The notes: generated from the letters alone by a model not told the origin. Shown: positions 1 through 13,328, counted from the first letter of the stretch. The stretch: 64,000 bases of DNA from Gadus chalcogrammus (GCF_026213295.1 NC_079421.1:21885757-21949756); one strand, 5' to 3'. Numbers and translations: made by a program.

Positions 1-1580
1 GCTTGGCCGTTAATGAACACAATCACCCGATCGTTTTCCAAAGGTCAAATGTTGCCGTTTTCTTTTGAATTAAAGATGATATCATCTGCCATAAATATGT
101 TGTTTTTTATAAAGGCATTTTATTGCTGCTGTTCATTCTGTTCGTGTTCCGCTGTCTGATGTTTCTGCTGGAATAAATCAGCCTTCCCATCGGGCTGGAG
201 AGGGGCGTCCTGGGAGATTGTTCTCTTGTTATTTAGCCGGACAAAGAGAATGCATGGCGGACAATTTACTGCTCCTTAAAGTTCCTCCAGTACACACACA
301 TTCACAGCCTCCTCCTCCGAGGCCCGCAGGCAAATATGAGCTTTCAGGTCTAAGCAGCTTTTCTTCCCACATCATATGAAAGCCAGCCACGGTCCCTGAT
401 GCACTATATATAGGTTAGTAGACCCACAGTCCGTTGCAGTGGCCAAATATGATCCATTTTAAATGAACACTGTCACTTCAAAGCTCATCACCAGCACAGA
501 CTCCCGTTTACAGGGGACTGCTCCCACACGGATGCAAAAGTGCACACAAATAAATCCGCTATTACGTGCATTTTATTATCGGAGTCTAAAGGAATAATAT
601 ATATAATCTGTATATATGTATGCGGGCATATATGCACAAACAAACAACATACACACGCTAAACACACATACAGTGCGTACATACTAACACTCAAACACAC
701 ACACTTACACACGCACAAAAACACACCCACAGCGCGCGTGTGGTTACGCACATATCCAACCATCGGGCTGGGTGAGATGAGAGGTAGTCAACACTAAATC
801 TTTTAAGCACGCCCAGTTTTGGTGTGTGTGGTAAGCTAACACTCGTCTGCAGATGATGCAGCCCTGGGGGCTTGTTTTGCAGAATATCATAGTGGCTACT
901 CAATGTTTAATGGCAGGCAATGTATTTTATATTACCCCATCTCCTTTTCAAAAGGAAAGGCTAATGACTAACGCTGCACCACCGACGTTCATTGGTAATT
1001 AGCTGTGCCCTGTGTTGAGCACAGATGCACTGGTGAGAGTTCAAAGAATGGATGATGAGGGGAAAATGGAGGGGGAGAAGGAAATCCAGGCATGCTTTAG
1101 GTGCAGTATGCCCTAATGAGAAGGAGCCAGCCGATCATTTGTATCCATTGATGGCGTTTGATTCCATGGCTTTAAGTTAGCAGCGGGAAACATGTGGGCC
1201 ATCTTCTGTGCCTGTTCAGTCTGACTGTTGTCAATTAACCATCGTAGCGGACATCGCGCTGCTGTCTTCTAATATTATAGGATACTGAAGATCTCCAGTA
1301 ATAGACTTTTCTTTTTTGTGGTATCACTTAAGCTTAATGTACTACGGATTAAGCAATTTTTCCACATTATCTGACAAAAAAATCTGACTTTGTTATGTGT
1401 GGATTACATCTTCTTCAAATTGTGACCACTGCGTCAACATAGATTCACCTCTAAGGCTTTATACTGCCGGTCCTACCCACCCCTCCTCCTCTATGCAATA
1501 ACTATTTCCATGAATCTACTTGCAAATAATAAACAAATCCAAAATGGTAAAGAAACGGACGTTTTAAACCAAGTGTATCA
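1..1580. other. Upstream diaph2 intron, mostly unique sequence
   Basis: No exon is seen. The FH2 exon that should precede exon A would encode the lasso/knob part with the conserved NLSIFLG motif, and I found nothing like it between here and base 11684. The intron therefore extends past the left edge of the window. Positions 600-730 hold a short AT tract and a degenerate CA repeat. Stretches such as 860-1260 are low in repeats and rich in AATTA/TAAT-type motifs, so they could be conserved noncoding sequence, but that cannot be judged without an alignment. Confidence 0.5.
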
Positions 1581-1582
1581 GT

Positions 1583-2000
1583 ATGCGTCGGTATCAAGCC
1601 AAGCAGCACGCGTCCTCCATAGTAACACGGCTGGATGATGAACCGTGCTGTTTCCATAAGACCACTACCCTGTTCCCTACCGCACGGCATCACAGGCCCA
1701 CTGCTTTACCGCTCCGTGCTCACCATGGTAACAACCTCTGCCGTCGAGCCTTTTGTCCTCTCCTTGCTTGTTATTATTGTTTATTCTCCTTGTCAATCAC
1801 CCCCGACCGCCGCCGCCCTGCACATCCATATGCATGCGTTCGCCGTTACCTGCCGTAGGTCGGCCGCTGGCTGCGGAGCCGGCTGGGGGCCCCAGGGCCG
1901 GCTGGGGGCCTGCAGGGGCCCGCGTGCCGCCTTTTGTGTATCACTGCACCAACAGGTGACTGGGCGGGCTGCTGTTAGGCGGGGGCGTCGTTTGGATGGT
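1583..2000. other. GC- and CpG-rich intronic segment
   Basis: GC content rises sharply around 1800-1995 with many CG dinucleotides. A short GC-rich block (GGCCGGCTGGGGGCC) occurs twice in tandem near 1878-1912. Open frames across it have no recognisable protein content. It could be a small CpG island or simply local GC enrichment. Confidence 0.3.
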
Positions 2001-2048
2001 GTTAAGTGAACATGTGGGAGCAGGCGATAATTGTGGTGGTTCATCAGA

Positions 2049-2145
2049 GGGGGGGGGGGGGGGGGGGGGGGGCTGGATTAATCTCTGAGCAGGGGGATCC
2101 CCCCCCCCCTTGGGCTTTATTTTTGGGTTTGTTTTGGCACTTGGT

Positions 2146-2219
<74 letters not shown>

Positions 2220-2293
2220 AGAGAGACATACACACACAAAAACACACCGACACATACATACACAGAAAGACACGAACACACACACACACACAC
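2049..2293. repeat. G24 run, C-run and (CA)n microsatellite
   Basis: A 24-base G homopolymer (2049-2072) is followed by a C run near 2100-2110, which could pair with it. A long CA array then covers about 2147-2216 and decays into GA and CA repeats up to 2293. Confidence 0.95.
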
Positions 2294-2634
2294 CGCTCCC
2301 TCAAATGTAACAATAAAAATGCAAGAATACATTATGCCGGTTTGTTTAGAGGGCTGCAAAGCACATAAAAAAAACAACCCAAAACAACAACAGACGCCAT
2401 CTCACGGACGCAGCAAATAGTGGAGAGAAGTGAGGGCTTGCCTTGGCGCACTCCTAGCAAACAGGCTTAAGAAATAAGGGCCCGGAACCCAATGTTCTGG
2501 AGGTGCTGCGCAGTGATCGTCGACATGCTGTGTGAGTCCTGCCTGTACCCCAGCAAGGTGGAGTCCTGCAGGTGTGAATATTAACAATGTACTGTTTGCA
2601 ACCAGGCAGGCACACATGCACGTGCAGGCAGGCA

Positions 2635-2692
2635 TGCACGCACACAAGAGTGCACGCGCACGCACGCACGCACACCCACCCACGCACGCACG

Positions 2693-2768
<76 letters not shown>
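2635..2768. repeat. (CGCA)n / (CA)n microsatellite
   Basis: Degenerate CGCA and CCCA units (2640-2693) lead into a pure CA array from about 2694 to 2768. Confidence 0.95.
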
Positions 2769-2771
<3 letters not shown>

Positions 2772-2881
2772 AAACAGAGTGCTTGCTGTATGCCTCTCCT
2801 CCCAAGTGTAAGCCCTGCTGTAACAATGACTTAAACCACACACACACAATCATCAGTCCAAGGCCTGAGTGCGCGGTCGGT

Positions 2882-2943
2882 TTAGGGGCTGTCCGTCCGT
2901 CCTCTCCCGGTGTTAGGGGCTGTCCGTCCGTCCTCTCCCAGTG
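2882..2943. repeat. 31-bp tandem duplication
   Basis: Two adjacent copies begin at 2882 and 2913 with the block TTAGGGGCTGTCCGTCCGTC and differ at about one base near their ends. It looks like a recent local slippage duplication. The surrounding 2944-3380 is unique sequence with no recognised feature. Confidence 0.85.
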
Positions 2944-3382
2944 TCCCAGTCGTACGCGGCTCTTCCCTCTCTTCCCTCTCCAAGTCGGGCGTCTTTGTTT
3001 CGGGGACAGATGGCACATCACTCAGCAGAGACGCACTCAGACAGCAGATTCTGCAAATAAATTAATTTCTCTCACTGTTTTGTATGCTCGCTCCTCTCTG
3101 CTCGCTTGATTGACACTCTCATCACACGCCAAGACCCTAACGCGACTCCCCAGGAGGCAGGGATAGAGGCATTGTCAGCTGAAATCACAAATATAGAAAT
3201 GTGTGTGTCAGAGTGGCTCTAATATGTTCTTGTATGTTCAACGGGGAAACAAACGCATAGAGCGAAAGTTAATATACATATATTTGTCCGTGTATGTTTC
3301 TGGATTTAACGTGTATCTCCTCGTCGTTCCTGGCAACGGGAAACGTGTTCAAACTCATATTTGAACACTCTCGCTTTCAGGT

Positions 3383-3608
3383 CTCTCTCTCACTCACTCA
3401 CTCACTCACTCACTCACTCACTCACTCATTCACTCACTCACTCACTCACTCACTCACTCACTCACTCACTCACTCACTCACTCACTCACTCACTCACTCA
3501 CTCACTCACTCACTCACTCACTCACTCACTCACTCACTCACTCACTCACTCACTCTCTCTCATCAACATCTCTCTCTCATCAACATCTCTCTCTCTCTCT
3601 CTCATCAA

Positions 3609-3672
<64 letters not shown>
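3383..3672. repeat. (CTCA)n followed by (CT)n microsatellite
   Basis: About 160 bases of tetranucleotide CTCA run from 3391 to 3553. Short CATCAACATCT interruptions follow, then a CT array to 3671. Frames across it read only as Ser-Leu-Thr-His repeats and are not genes. Confidence 0.97.
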
Positions 3673-3674
<2 letters not shown>

Positions 3675-3689
3675 GTGGTTGTTATCTAT

Positions 3690-4560
3690 CTCTCTTTCTC
3701 TTTCTCAATATGTTCCTCTTCTATGTATGCTTTCCTCTGTAGTAATTTTTGTGTTTTCTTATTTAGTTTATTATCATTTTTAAATTCTCAGTCTAATGCC
3801 AGATCTTTTGTCAGAGAGAAAGTGAAGTGTTTCTCGTTGTCTTGTGCTTTGGCTTAGTGAATATTTTGCATTACCATGAGAACCTGTATTAACTGTAATT
3901 ATAATAGTTGATACCTTATTGTACAACGCCCAAACCAACATCTAGTTTATGATAATATGAAACTTGAATAATAACTCTGGTGTGTCAGCAGCATGTCGGG
4001 TGAATGTCGGAATAAGCATACAAATTAAAGCATATTTTGATTTGACACCAGGGTCTTTATTCTGCAAATCCAAAGACAGAGTGTAAGAGGGGACAACTGT
4101 GATAGCAGCTATCCTAGTCGAAAGGATTGGATGCTAATATACTTAAAGAGAGAAAGTTTTATCTTGATCACGTATCTGCGACAGCCCCTGTCACAACACG
4201 GCCCTGGATCGTTAATGCAGCTGTCGTTGAGCAGCACTGGCTCTGCTACCAGATCTGCAGGAGTGACTAACTCAGAGAGCTGTTGCCTTCCCAAACATAG
4301 CCGTTTATAATGATACTTTTGATTACCACCACTCAGGAGGCATCCTTCTGAGTGGTGCGTAATCATGTAAGGGTTAAGATCTGTTGTGCGGCTTTTTCTA
4401 TTGTTAGCATCGCTGAAGTAGTATGTTGTTGTGTTCAAGAGCAACCTGAGAATCCAACCGAATGACCTTCAAAGTTGGATTTTTCATGTCCCTTTAAACC
4501 CGACCCTTGATTTGTTTCAAAGACAAAAAAACAACATGCATTTCCTTTTACAGTCCTAAT
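3690..4560. other. Unique intronic sequence with a small hairpin
   Basis: No exon or transposon is recognised. A perfect 10-bp inverted repeat (4327-4336 and 4348-4357, arms CACCACTCAG and CTGAGTGGTG, 11-base loop) is the only clear structure. A minus-strand frame over 4109-4444 matches nothing I know. Confidence 0.4.
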
Positions 4561-4802
4561 TCCGTACTATTAAGTTGGTACATACCCAATTACGCACGAA
4601 TCTCGAGCGGAATATATGTATTTGTTTGCTGCAGATCTTCTGAACAGTGTTTTCACGTACAGATTTCTGGAAGAGCGTAAATGTACACTGGGAACTGGAG
4701 GTCTAATGCTGTATGTCCATTTGTAGTCGCTCATTCCCTTCCAAGAGGTCGGCACAGTTGCAGTAGAAATGTTCTTTGGAAAGATTAAATTATATGCACA
4801 CT

Positions 4803-4917
4803 CCTTGAGTGTTTGTAATACACATATATATATATATAAATATATATATGTATATATATTCCATACTTTAAACAGGATAGACCAACAGCCATAATGTATA
4901 CATATATATATATATCT
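4803..4917. repeat. AT-rich (TA)n tracts
   Basis: Two TATA-type arrays lie at about 4823-4858 and 4899-4917, close to the left side of the decayed hAT element. Confidence 0.8.
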
Positions 4918-5048
4918 ATCAGTGCAGGCTTCTCCATTGAGGAGAGGGAGAAAGATCCTCCCTAACATTGTTGAGAGTAAAAAAATGTAGATTGCCGGGA
5001 CTACTGTAATGGATTTCCCACCTAATTGGGCTACTTTTAACCACGTTA

Positions 5049-5119
5049 GGCCGCGTTCACATCTAGCGTTTTTTTTTAATCTTAAATCTTTTTTAAAAAC
5101 GCTAGATGTGAACACGGCC
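5049..5119. mobile_element. 71-bp palindromic MITE, PIF/Harbinger-like
   Basis: The arms GGCCGCGTTCACATCTAGCG (left end) and CGCTAGATGTGAACACGGCC (right end) are complementary except for one base. Pairing continues into T-rich and A-rich sequence around a short loop. TTA flanks both sides (5046-5048 and 5120-5122). A 3-bp TTA/TAA target duplication is the hallmark of the PIF/Harbinger superfamily. It encodes nothing and can form a nearly complete hairpin. Family assignment rests on target-site size and terminal sequence only. Confidence 0.7.
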
Positions 5120-5298
5120 TTAGGCTGGAAAAAGTATCATTGGGCGGGAAATCTGCCCAATGTGGCAACACTGTCGATAACAAACCCGCTCTGCCTGCAT
5201 TGCCGCTCAGTCTAAGAGACGCAAAGCAGGTGAAATCATCTGAAGGATAACGAGATTCTAACATTTGCGAATAAAGTGTACAATGGAAACAGAGGACA

Positions 5299-5709
5299 TT
5301 GTTCATGTTTAATTACAAATCACTCCATTCATTTAGTTACAGTGCTAACTTAGCAACCAAAGACAAAGGTACATCACTTCGCAAAATCGAGATCACCAAA
5401 AGTAATGGCAACGTCAGTGTTGTGGGTGCTACATGGTTTGCTGGGTACTCATGGCTTACTGGTAGCATTACTAGCAATCGACTATATTGCTGGCCCTGTT
5501 TGCTAATGAATAATGACAAAACTCCAACGTGGGCTGTTCATGGTTTCACTGATGTCAAAAATCTTGATAGGGCAACCAAACGGCACGACAAGTGTCAAGT
5601 TCACGTTGGTGCTGCTATGCGACATTCCTTGCTAGGCACCATGCCTATAGATCAGGTTGTTTGGAATAATGTCCTTGTTATTTTACTAGTTTGTTACTCT
5701 GACCGTTGA
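5299..5709 (+). pseudogene. hAT transposase fragment with TTF-type zinc finger
   Basis: The 136-residue frame contains the TTF-type zinc-finger pattern of hAT-like and ZMYM1-like proteins. It has Cys64-x2-Cys67 within RLYCWPCLL, Trp78, Gly82-Phe83, Lys87-Asn88-Leu89, Arg95-His96 and a final His102. This order (Y-C-x-P-C-L-L, then W, GF, KNL, RH, H) fits that domain family, which sits at the N-terminus of a transposase normally several hundred residues long. The frame stops at residue 136, and the catalytic RNase-H-like core and C-terminal dimerisation region are not found in the remaining 450 bases, so it is a truncated relic. The annotated first methionine is arbitrary, because the true start would lie upstream. 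It has no plausible role in the host gene. Confidence 0.65.
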
Positions 5710-6164
5710 TATTGTGGAAAGGGTGAATGATTCAGAGCATGATGCATTTTAAATGACATCACTTTTGGTCTTGAGTCTTTTCAACAATTGTAACGGAAAA
5801 TAAGCATAGCGAAATTACAACCAATAACTTCTTGAGGGCAAAATTGGCCCAGGTTTTTTTATTTACTTGTACAAATCAAGAGTAGGCCTGATTTGACTAA
5901 TGGGCTTTGCATCCTTTCCTTCTGCCCTTGTATTTCATTTCAAAGACATGCTGCCCACCAGCTTTCAAATTACAGTGATGCCACTGTTGGCTTTGTATCA
6001 ATTGTATTCACATAACTATCCCTCCCTACTATTTTGTAGTTCACCAAAACCTGAAACAACTTGAGTCTCACATTCTTATGCCACCATACACCAACAGTGC
6101 AAGCCGGCCAATGGCAACCATGCGCGCAGTCCTTCCTCCCTCACTTTAAAAACCACCAGCCGCC

Positions 6165-6201
6165 ACTGATATATATGTATATATATGTATATATATGTAT
6201 A

Positions 6202-6252
<51 letters not shown>
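6165..6252. repeat. (TA)n / TATATG microsatellite
   Basis: An alternating TA array with regular TATATATG interruptions begins exactly at the right terminus of the hAT relic. Confidence 0.95.
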
Positions 6253-6255
<3 letters not shown>

Positions 6256-6870
6256 CGTACTGTGTTTGCCATTTTTAAAAATATTATATTTTTGGTGTTT
6301 GAGATTTCTATTTGGCGTTCTGTGAAATCATATTGGTGTCCGCCTAGAAATCGAAATTGTGTGTTGCTACCTATTAGTACGTACTTCATGGACGTAAGCA
6401 TCCGTAAACGAAAACCTACGTCAATCTCCTTGAAACGTAACTCGGCCGTTTTCAGAGGGCCCTGGAAACTGTTTACGGTGGTTAATCAGGTGATTCAGGA
6501 GTCACGTAACACTGAGTCTACTGCCCAGCACTGTTTCACTGTGACCACAAGAGCTTCAATAAACATAGAGTATAGCTGTAGGTATCCCCAGGAGCATGTC
6601 CTTTATAAAATACATTGAAACAAAGCAACACGCATACAGGTAGGTGATACAAGCTCATGCCCTGAGTCAAGACGGAATTCAGTTAAAACACGAGCGAGCA
6701 ACATAAGGTCCGTGAGGCCCCTCATAGGACGGCAGCCTGCACGCCAGACCTCTATTTCCTGTCTGTTGCAGACCTCCCATGAGGCACGGAGACGGAAGAT
6801 GGAGTTTACTTGCATCATCTCCTAGACATCAAGAGCTTCTTGCTCATTCTCTTCCCCTTATTTTCAATCT
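6253..6870. other. Intronic sequence without recognised features
   Basis: Unique sequence of moderate AT content. Frames here match nothing I know and no splice-flanked FH2 segment is present. Confidence 0.4.
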
Positions 6871-7420
6871 AGGTTAATAAAATGTTTATTGCTCTGAGAA
6901 ACGCCGTATCGATTTACCTGTCTCTCAGACCATATTCCGGGTTGTTTTGTTCCTCCCTTCCTTTAGTTTTTTGACATCACGGTTGGGAATATTCTTCAGT
7001 GGGAAGCGCAACTGACAAGCAAGGAATTGTAAAGTACGTTTTTGATGTAATGGATTGTGCGAGGCCTGCTTCTCTGTCAAATATGTGAAGAGTCAGCCTG
7101 GCAAGGGAGCTACCACAACAATAATCTGCAATCCATAACCTGTTATCTGCAATAAAATCACACCAGCATCCATTTTCCTGAATTAATTATATTTGAGTTG
7201 ATTTTTATTCATTTAAAGCAGTCGTGATTGAGGTTGCCCTTGAGATTAAAGACACATACCGTGCATTGCGAGTGCTTTTTTTAAATCCATGAGGTTAAAG
7301 TAATTTGCGTTGCTAAAGTCAAGTACAGATGTATGGCTAATGGCCGTTCAATAGTCCCCTTAAATACGTTAACTCGGCACGGATCCATTACTGAGCTGCA
7401 TTAAATGAAGGCAGTTTGAC
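6871..7420. promoter_or_regulatory. Candidate conserved noncoding element (weak)
   Basis: This stretch lacks simple repeats and transposon sequence and is dense in AT-rich homeodomain-type cores (TTAATAAAAT, GAATTAATTA, ATTAAATGAAG) mixed with unique sequence. In large developmental-gene introns of fish, such islands are often conserved enhancers. Composition is the only evidence here, so an alignment is needed. Confidence 0.2.
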
Positions 7421-10060
7421 AGGAGTAGTGTTCAAAGTGTGGAGCCAAAAGCCCTCGAGACATTGTCCTCCTCCACACACCAAGTCAAGTGAACGCTATA
7501 GAATCTCGGTTTTTATACAGTTCCTCCCACTACCGGAAGAGACCACAGGTGAGAAGTTGATGTCAGTCGTTTACTGCTCACGTTTGGCGATTTCGGTTTC
7601 TTGAAGGTCAATAGTTCACAATTTTCACCTCAGACTTCACCTCCGACAGTATTTCTCCTCTCATGTCAGTGGATTCACCGAGATGCATCAGAGAAGTCGC
7701 CGTCGCCGTGTGCTGCTGCTGCCATTGTTGTGCTTATTGTTGTTGTCGTAATTTGCAATAAGCAGCACCTTAATCTCTGCCCACAGCCGTAAACAGATCT
7801 GATGGTATTGTGAGGCTCCTCGTCGCAGTAATCTGTGTGAGTGCGGATCATGTCTAGAGGCCCGCAGTGCAGAGGCTGGCCCGGGTCCCATCACACTGCC
7901 TCCCTACGCTGCCACACATATGGTGGCGCCAGGGATCCAGGGAGAGGCGTGTGATTAACAAGGTGGACAAGGAGCTTCGTCACCTGCTGCTGACTTTGTC
8001 CCACTTCAAATCAACATATATCGCCTAGATATATACCGTATATGTTTTTTCTTGGCATTTTTTTAATATAAAAGATATATATTAATATGGAACAATAAGT
8101 TGAATATAATTATATATATATATATAATATACTTACTGAATTATGCATGAATACCTCCTAGATGCTGCTGCAGAAAGTAAGGGCCATATGTTCGATACTA
8201 AAGTAAATTATATGGAAGTTTGGGCTGGCAGAGGATTTCTGTTGACTCCAGGACTATAAAAAAAGTACATTCTGTAATTATCACTGAGAACGGGATGTGA
8301 GTGAGGAATTCAAATCCCCTCAACAGTGGGGAAATAAAACCATTTTAATAACCGAGAACATTGAAGATCTTCTTCCAGAGAGCAGGTGTTTGATTGAAAG
8401 ACAGAGACCATAGGATACGCAGTGAGCCACAGAGAAGCCACGGGCTACACTGCATCCAAAGAGCCACAGGCCTCTGTTGGCATGTCTGCTGCTGAACGAA
8501 GGAAGGCAGGTCTTTCAAACAAGAGCACAGCTAAACATCTCCAGTCTGCAATATCGCTTCTGATGAGCTATGTGGTAAAAAACAGCACGTAAAAATCGTT
8601 AAAAATAAATAAATATATATATATAAAGATATGATATAGATCCCACATGGATTGTTTGTTGGTAACTATAGTTTGTTTGGATAATGTTTTCCTATATTCT
8701 ATTCAGTTAGCATTTAATTGGATCGAGTTGTTCAGCAAAAGAGCTCCAGCTACCACAGCTAATTCCAAAGCCTCTCATTATATGCTGTTGTGCAGGATCC
8801 AAGTGAAAGGTAACCCTTGAACGAATGCTAATTGTGCCTCTCAGTTCTGAAAGCCCAGCCAAACATAGGGATGGGATTTGCCAAAATAATTACTATGATG
8901 ATTAGGCAAAAAAGTGTGGTTCCACTTCCCCTCTCTGCTGCTTCTCTCTTGGTTACAAGTGTCCTGGAATAGAGAGGGTTTCGGTCTGATCCGAGCCCTT
9001 GTGTGCCATCGCTATCTTCCCGAGCCCAGCAGTGTTGAACAGATGTATGCTTTACCTCATTTCTTAGCGCTTTGCATCGAGACAGCCTTAAGGCTCAACA
9101 CCATCACCTTTAGTCAATGGTCTCCCATGAGGAGAGAGCTTAAAGAATACATCCCTGAACTCTTCAGAAAAGCGGTGACATCTTGTTCTGTCAGCTGTTG
9201 AACCAAAATGTAATTATGTAAAATAGGTTGTAACAAAAACATAATGGTCTCCAGCGTCAGTTTCTTCCTCGAATCAAAAACATAACGTTTGCATCTGCAT
9301 CTGTTGCTTAACATGTCAAGGGCGTTTACCATGAAGCTATCGCTACGACGTCGAGCTAAGCGCTAACTCAGGAGCGAACACGGCTTGTTGTCATAGGAAC
9401 AGTAAACAAAGCGCAGAGGACCCCGCAAAGTGTTTTCTTCTTCTCCCACCGCTCAAACCCTTCCTCCCAGTGTGTCCCAGCATCACTGCTGTCAGAACAA
9501 CGTGCTCCGTGGACACACGGCCACTCTCAGGTTCTCAGAAACACGTTGATTCGCGTCGCGCTAAAGCAACAGCTTTTCACACGCGAGTCTTTTCGTCTCA
9601 ATTGAAACAAGCGAGTTCTGTGTTCTTAATGAATAGGAATATTTTAGATGACAAAAACAATCGCCTCCTACCACACAGAAGCGCTCGCTCTGTCATAAAT
9701 TATCGCGACGCCTTCTGCTCGTGTTTGGTGCATTATCGACCAACCCAACATTGAAGGCTTCATTGTTATTTGTTGTCTCTGCGCCCCCCCCATCAAAGCC
9801 CTTCATAGCCATGGTGGTGTTACATGCCGTAATCGGGATGCATTAGAAACATTAATGAACTGCATGCATCCAAGATGAAAAACAAGCAAACACTTGATCT
9901 AATGGCCGCCTCCCAAAACACAAACCAGCCAAGCCTGCATTATGTCTCTTTTTCCCTCTAATTCCCTCCGGGGCTGCAGAGCGATGTCATCATTAGGGGA
10001 CCGGACTGGCTGCTGGGGCCAAAGCCAGGGCCCCAGTAGCGCTGGCTGATTTATATGCGT
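7421..10060. other. Unique intronic sequence
   Basis: No exon, transposon or long repeat was identified. AT microsatellite-like patches occur near 8030-8130 and 8610-8632. A GC palindrome (CTGGGGCC at 10013-10020 with GGCCCCAG at 10029-10036) closes the segment. Frames at 8914-9201 and 9470-9754 show no known domain. Confidence 0.4.
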
Positions 10061-10068
10061 CTGTGTCT

Positions 10069-10203
10069 CCCCCCCTGCCCCCCCCCCCCACCCCCCCCCT
10101 CTTCTTTATTCCCTTTGCTTCTTGTTGGACATTCTGGCCGTGTGGCCGTGTTCAGGTCCAGCAGAATGCATTCTGGGCCGTAATGAGGGGGGGGGGGGGG
10201 GGG
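10069..10203. repeat. C-rich run and G-run
   Basis: Poly-C stretches (10069-10100) and a G homopolymer of about 17 bases (10187-10203) bracket roughly 90 unique bases. They are complementary and could form a hairpin or G-quadruplex/i-motif. Confidence 0.85.
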
Positions 10204-10359
10204 CATAGGAGGAGCAGAGAAAGGGCATCTCCTGTCCTCACTCGCTCAGAGCCCAGGCATGGGGAAGGAAGTTGTTTTCCACACTTTCATTAACTCATCT
10301 GACCTTTACATGAATAATCAACATTTAGTTAAAACCACCCCCAACAAAAAGAATGCAAG

Positions 10360-10383
10360 ACGCACGCACGCGCATACGCACGT

Positions 10384-10454
<71 letters not shown>

Positions 10455-10498
10455 AACACACATAAACACAAACACACACGCACACACACGCACACACA
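10360..10498. repeat. (CA)n microsatellite
   Basis: A pure CA array lies at about 10384-10452, with degenerate CGCA before it and CACATAAACA after it. Confidence 0.97.
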
Positions 10499-10711
10499 AT
10501 CATTGCATTGCATTATTCATGTCCTCCGCCACATCCCCTCGGCATCAGGTCTTCCTCCAGAGCCTCCAGAGGATCCTCACGTTCATCCAAAAGTGCAAAT
10601 TCACCAGACAGGCGAAGACAGCTAATGCAGACCTGCATCGGTTTCGGTTTGCAGTGATCACTTTAAAGACTGCTTGTGATTGTTGTGGTGTAACACACAC
10701 GCTCGGCTGCC

Positions 10712-10713
10712 AT

Positions 10714-10761
<48 letters not shown>

Positions 10762-10896
10762 GGGGCGTGGGCATGTGTGTATGTGTTTGTGTGGATGAAC
10801 AATAATCATGAGGGATGTCTGTGTGTGTGGTTGTGTGTGTGTGTGTGTGTGTGTGTGGGGGGGGGGGGTTTAAACATTATCATTAGAGGTGTGTGT

Positions 10897-10927
<31 letters not shown>

Positions 10928-10952
10928 TGAAACATTATCATTAGAGGTGTGT

Positions 10953-10983
<31 letters not shown>

Positions 10984-11001
10984 GTGAAACATTATCATTA
11001 G

Positions 11002-11046
<45 letters not shown>
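10712..11046. repeat. Compound minisatellite of (GT)n-(G)n-core units
   Basis: Five spaced copies of a core resembling AAACATTATCATTAGAGGTG start near 10798, 10872, 10929, 10987 and 11050. Each is separated by a GT array that passes into a G run of up to about 18 bases. Spacing is 57 to 74 bases. The first and last cores carry the variant AACAATAATCAT. The unit therefore consists of two microsatellites plus a unique 20-bp core, duplicated as a block. It lies about 640 bases upstream of exon A. Confidence 0.9.
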
Positions 11047-11047
<1 letters not shown>

Positions 11048-11054
11048 TCGAACA

Positions 11055-12206
<1,152 letters not shown>

Positions 12207-12383
12207 CTTAGCATGTAGCCTTTAGTACTTAGCATTTAGTTCTTAGCATGCAGCCTTTACTTCTAAAAATGTAGCCTTTATTTCTTAGCACTTAGCCTTT
12301 ATTTCTTAGCACTTACCCTTTAGTTCTTAGCATGTAGCCTCTAGTCATTAGCATGTAGCCTTTGGTTCTTAGCATGTAGCCTG
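12207..12383. repeat. 21-bp minisatellite, about 8-9 copies
   Basis: Diverged tandem copies of CTTAGCATGTAGCCTTTAGT start at 12207, 12242, 12263, 12284, 12305, 12326, 12347 and 12368, with one 14-base partial copy at 12228. Divergence between copies suggests an old array. Confidence 0.85.
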
Positions 12384-13310
12384 TATCGACAGATGTGTCT
12401 CAAGTCAGACGTGCCATAAGTTAGTTCATGTTTAGACAGATTGTCTAGACTGATATTAGAGTTCTCTACACCTGCATTCCAACTCTATTTCCAGTTTCCA
12501 ATTGAACCGTTTGAGGTCAACTCGATGTTGAACAAACATCTCATAAGCGGATAACCGTGATAACTACCTGCTAACTGAAATAGCTTGGCTCCCAGCACGC
12601 AAACAAGGACATAACACGCTCAACATGTTTTCCATGGCAATTAAATAATGTGATATATGGTTACAGCCGCAGGATATATTTGATATAACATTTCATAATA
12701 ACTCTCGGTTGCATTTCCGCTACCTGAGCCGTCTGCACGGTTCCCGTCGTGCGTCTTCGAGTTTGTAACTTTAAATGAGATCGCTGTTGCTACATAGCAG
12801 TGGCACGACAATAAAAAGGAAGAAGGCAGAGAAAAACAACAACAACAATTCAACTCGGAAGCTCGTCGATACGATTAAAACCATAGTGCCGCATTACACC
12901 AGATCACAAAATAATGGTTCAATTAGTCTCAGAGACGCCGTCGCAGCTATGCTATCCAGCTCAATGTTAGCATTAGCTGTCGGAGGCTTTCCCTTTCATA
13001 TTTTCTTATCCCCCTTTTCTTTTAAACAATTTAATGATACAAGGTGTGACAGCTTCTCCTTGTTGTGATCTCACTGTTGCCACGATTACCTACTCCTCCC
13101 CTCCCCGACCCGACTGATGAAGCGTTCCTGCATGCAGAGCTGTTTAGTCCCCAGGGAAATAAGCCATGTGTAAGATTCCCTCTGCCAGCCTGTCAGAGTC
13201 CTCCTCTTACTGGGACTTCTTCCTCTTCTTATGGTGTAAAGACACATCACTTGAGGTTGGCGGGAGGGGTGCTGTGAGTGAGTGCCTGTCTGTGTGTGTC
13301 TGTGTACACA
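12384..13310. other. Unique intron A-B sequence
   Basis: No coding similarity was seen. A frame at 12775-13068 contains a run of Asn from AAC repeats and no known domain. Confidence 0.4.
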
Positions 13311-13316
13311 CAAAAC

Positions 13317-13328
13317 AACAACACACAC

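Larger units (their letters stand above)
4980..6168 (+). mobile_element. Decayed hAT-type DNA transposon, nested insertion inside
   Basis: The right edge carries CACCAGCCGCCACTG (6154-6168), the reverse complement of CAGTGGCGGCTGGTG. I recognise that as a terminal repeat of teleost hAT elements that encode TTF-type zinc-finger transposases. Inside lies a frame with such a domain (5299-5709). I could not find the matching left terminus, so the start is a guess based on the phrase 'AATTGGGCTACTTTT' at about 5024 and 'TGGCAACACTG' near 5162, which look like 5' flank of this family. The element is much shorter than an autonomous copy and its coding part breaks off early, so it is dead. A palindromic MITE (5049-5119) interrupts its left part. 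Confidence 0.55.

Noticed and set aside
2500..2580. Cysteine-rich short frame near CTGTGTGAGTCCTGCCTG
   Set aside because: Stops interrupt it and there are no flanking splice sites or known domain.
3294..3857. Long frame of Ser-Leu-Thr-His repeats
   Set aside because: It is the translation of CTCA and CT microsatellites. There is no start context, domain or splice structure.
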